Positions 6,118 to 6,366 of a stretch of 6,366 bases of DNA are shown one piece after another. Below the pieces are notes generated by a model that was not told the origin of the DNA, did not search any database, and was given only the letters and a program-made list of their open reading frames with translations. How positions within the stretch are numbered: position 1 is the first letter of the stretch; each line of letters begins with the position of its first letter. Source of the stretch: Candidatus Moraniibacteriota bacterium (GTDB taxonomy: Bacteria; Patescibacteriota; Minisyncoccia; Moranbacterales; GWC2-37-73); NCBI GenBank assembly GCA_003510895.1, contig DOKE01000028.1, forward strand, positions 2,682 to 9,047, given 5' to 3'. Position numbers and translations under genes: made by a program.

Positions 6118-6279
6118 GATCTTTCTAATTCAGCGGGAGAATACCACATTGCTGGTTTGATAAAGTCTACCGGCACGGGATGTTCTTGTTGAAATATCTT
6201 TTACTTAAGCCTTAGGAAAAAGCTATTTCAGCAACCGTAAAGAATGCGGATGTCGTTGGTTCGAATCCAACGGAGGGTC
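6118..6279 (+). ncRNA. tRNA-like RNA (tRNA-His-type ends) with a ~90-nt structured insertion in the anticodon loop
   Basis: The two ends build a canonical tRNA. Acceptor stem ATCTTTC (6119-6125) pairs with GGAGGGT (6272-6278), including three U-G pairs, and G6118 pairs with C6279, as G-1:C73 does in tRNA-His. U8 and A9 are 6126-6127. The D arm is ATTC-AGCGGGA-GAAT (6128-6142). The anticodon stem is CCACA/TGCGG (6144-6148 with 6245-6249) with one A-C mismatch. The variable region is ATGTC (6250-6254), and the T arm is GTTGG-TTCGAAT-CCAAC (6255-6271). After U32-U33-G34 the loop is broken by sequence to about 6242 that folds into two hairpins. No CCA is encoded, as in the two other tRNAs here. 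Joining the flanks into a 7-nt loop gives no GUG anticodon (options include GAG, GCG, GCT), so the identity is unresolved. Alternatives are a tRNA with an unusual intron, a tRNA-derived regulatory RNA (compare bacterial Y RNAs), or a degenerate tRNA. That it is a structured RNA gene is fairly sure; its function is not. Confidence 0.7.
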
Positions 6280-6282
6280 AAG

Positions 6283-6317
6283 GGAGTCTTTAGGCAAAAA
6301 CCTAGGGGCTCCTTTTT
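6283..6317 (+). terminator. Rho-independent terminator of the tRNA-like RNA
   Basis: GGAGTCTTTAGG (6283-6294) pairs along all 12 positions with CCTAGGGGCTCC (6301-6312), using three G-U wobbles, around a CAAAAA loop. Five T follow (6313-6317). The wobbles and the T-run only make sense for a plus-strand transcript. It starts 4 nt after the acceptor stem, so the RNA is a single-gene unit of about 200 nt. The remaining 49 bases to the window end hold nothing I can identify. Confidence 0.88.
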
Positions 6318-6366
6318 ACATTGATTGTGAGAAATATTTGGTAAAGAAAAAAGGCGGAAAAGCTGT

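Noticed and set aside
6179..6214. Mini-ORF inside the RNA insertion starting at the ATG at 6180 (MFLLKYLLLKP then TAG)
   Set aside because: Eleven codons, no ribosome binding site, and the sequence is accounted for by the long helix; most likely chance.
6151..6242. Group I intron or archaeal-type bulge-helix-bulge intron
   Set aside because: About 90 nt is too short for the group I core, and I found no convincing P3/P7/P8 elements. The exon-intron borders do not form a 3-nt bulge / 4-bp helix / 3-nt bulge motif.
6118..6280. tmRNA (ssrA)
   Set aside because: The ends are tRNA-like, but the D arm has a full 4-bp stem, the G3-U70 alanine signal is missing, the RNA is only about 160 nt, and no tag frame ending in a typical ALAA-like sequence is present. 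Not fully excluded for a highly reduced form.

Overview
The window looks like a piece of a small, AT-rich bacterial genome, most likely Candidate Phyla Radiation (Patescibacteria, perhaps Parcubacteria). This is an inference from gene content and style: a short IF-2 (595 aa) with a minimal N-terminus, a DUF4446 protein beside it, tRNA genes without encoded CCA, very tight gene packing, and almost no Shine-Dalgarno sequences. No taxonomic marker was compared, and the lineage could be wrong.

Layout, left to right. Positions 1-290 hold two plus-strand tRNA genes, tRNA-Cys(GCA) and tRNA-Leu(UAA), behind a plausible promoter. Positions 293-5982 hold one minus-strand block of seven genes, read right to left: DUF4446 membrane protein, infB (IF-2), rbfA, nrnA-like DHH phosphoesterase, nfo (endonuclease IV), YfcE/MJ0936-type metallophosphoesterase, and family 4 uracil-DNA glycosylase. 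Gaps are 49 bp or less, and nfo overlaps the next gene by an ATGA. A good promoter (TTTACA-N17-TATATT) lies upstream of the DUF4446 gene and has an 18-bp inverted repeat over its -35 box. Positions 5983-6366 are a divergent control region followed by a plus-strand structured RNA with its own promoter and a strong intrinsic terminator.

The operon joins two themes. The first half (infB, rbfA, nrnA) serves translation initiation, 30S maturation and small-RNA turnover. The second half (nfo, metallophosphoesterase, UDG) contains two consecutive enzymes of uracil base-excision repair: the glycosylase makes the abasic site and endonuclease IV cuts it.

The most unusual item is the RNA at 6118-6279. 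Its ends form a full tRNA body (7-bp acceptor stem plus a G-1:C73-type pair, D arm, T arm, U8, A14, G18G19, U33, G15/C48), but the anticodon loop is opened by a structured insertion of about 90 nt. The insertion folds by eye into two hairpins and is too short for a known group I intron. The acceptor end resembles tRNA-His, but no splice that joins the two flanks gives a GUG anticodon. It is either a tRNA with an unusual intron or a tRNA-derived non-coding RNA. A second curiosity is nfo, which carries a 3 x 12-bp tandem repeat and a heptamer repeat inside its reading frame.
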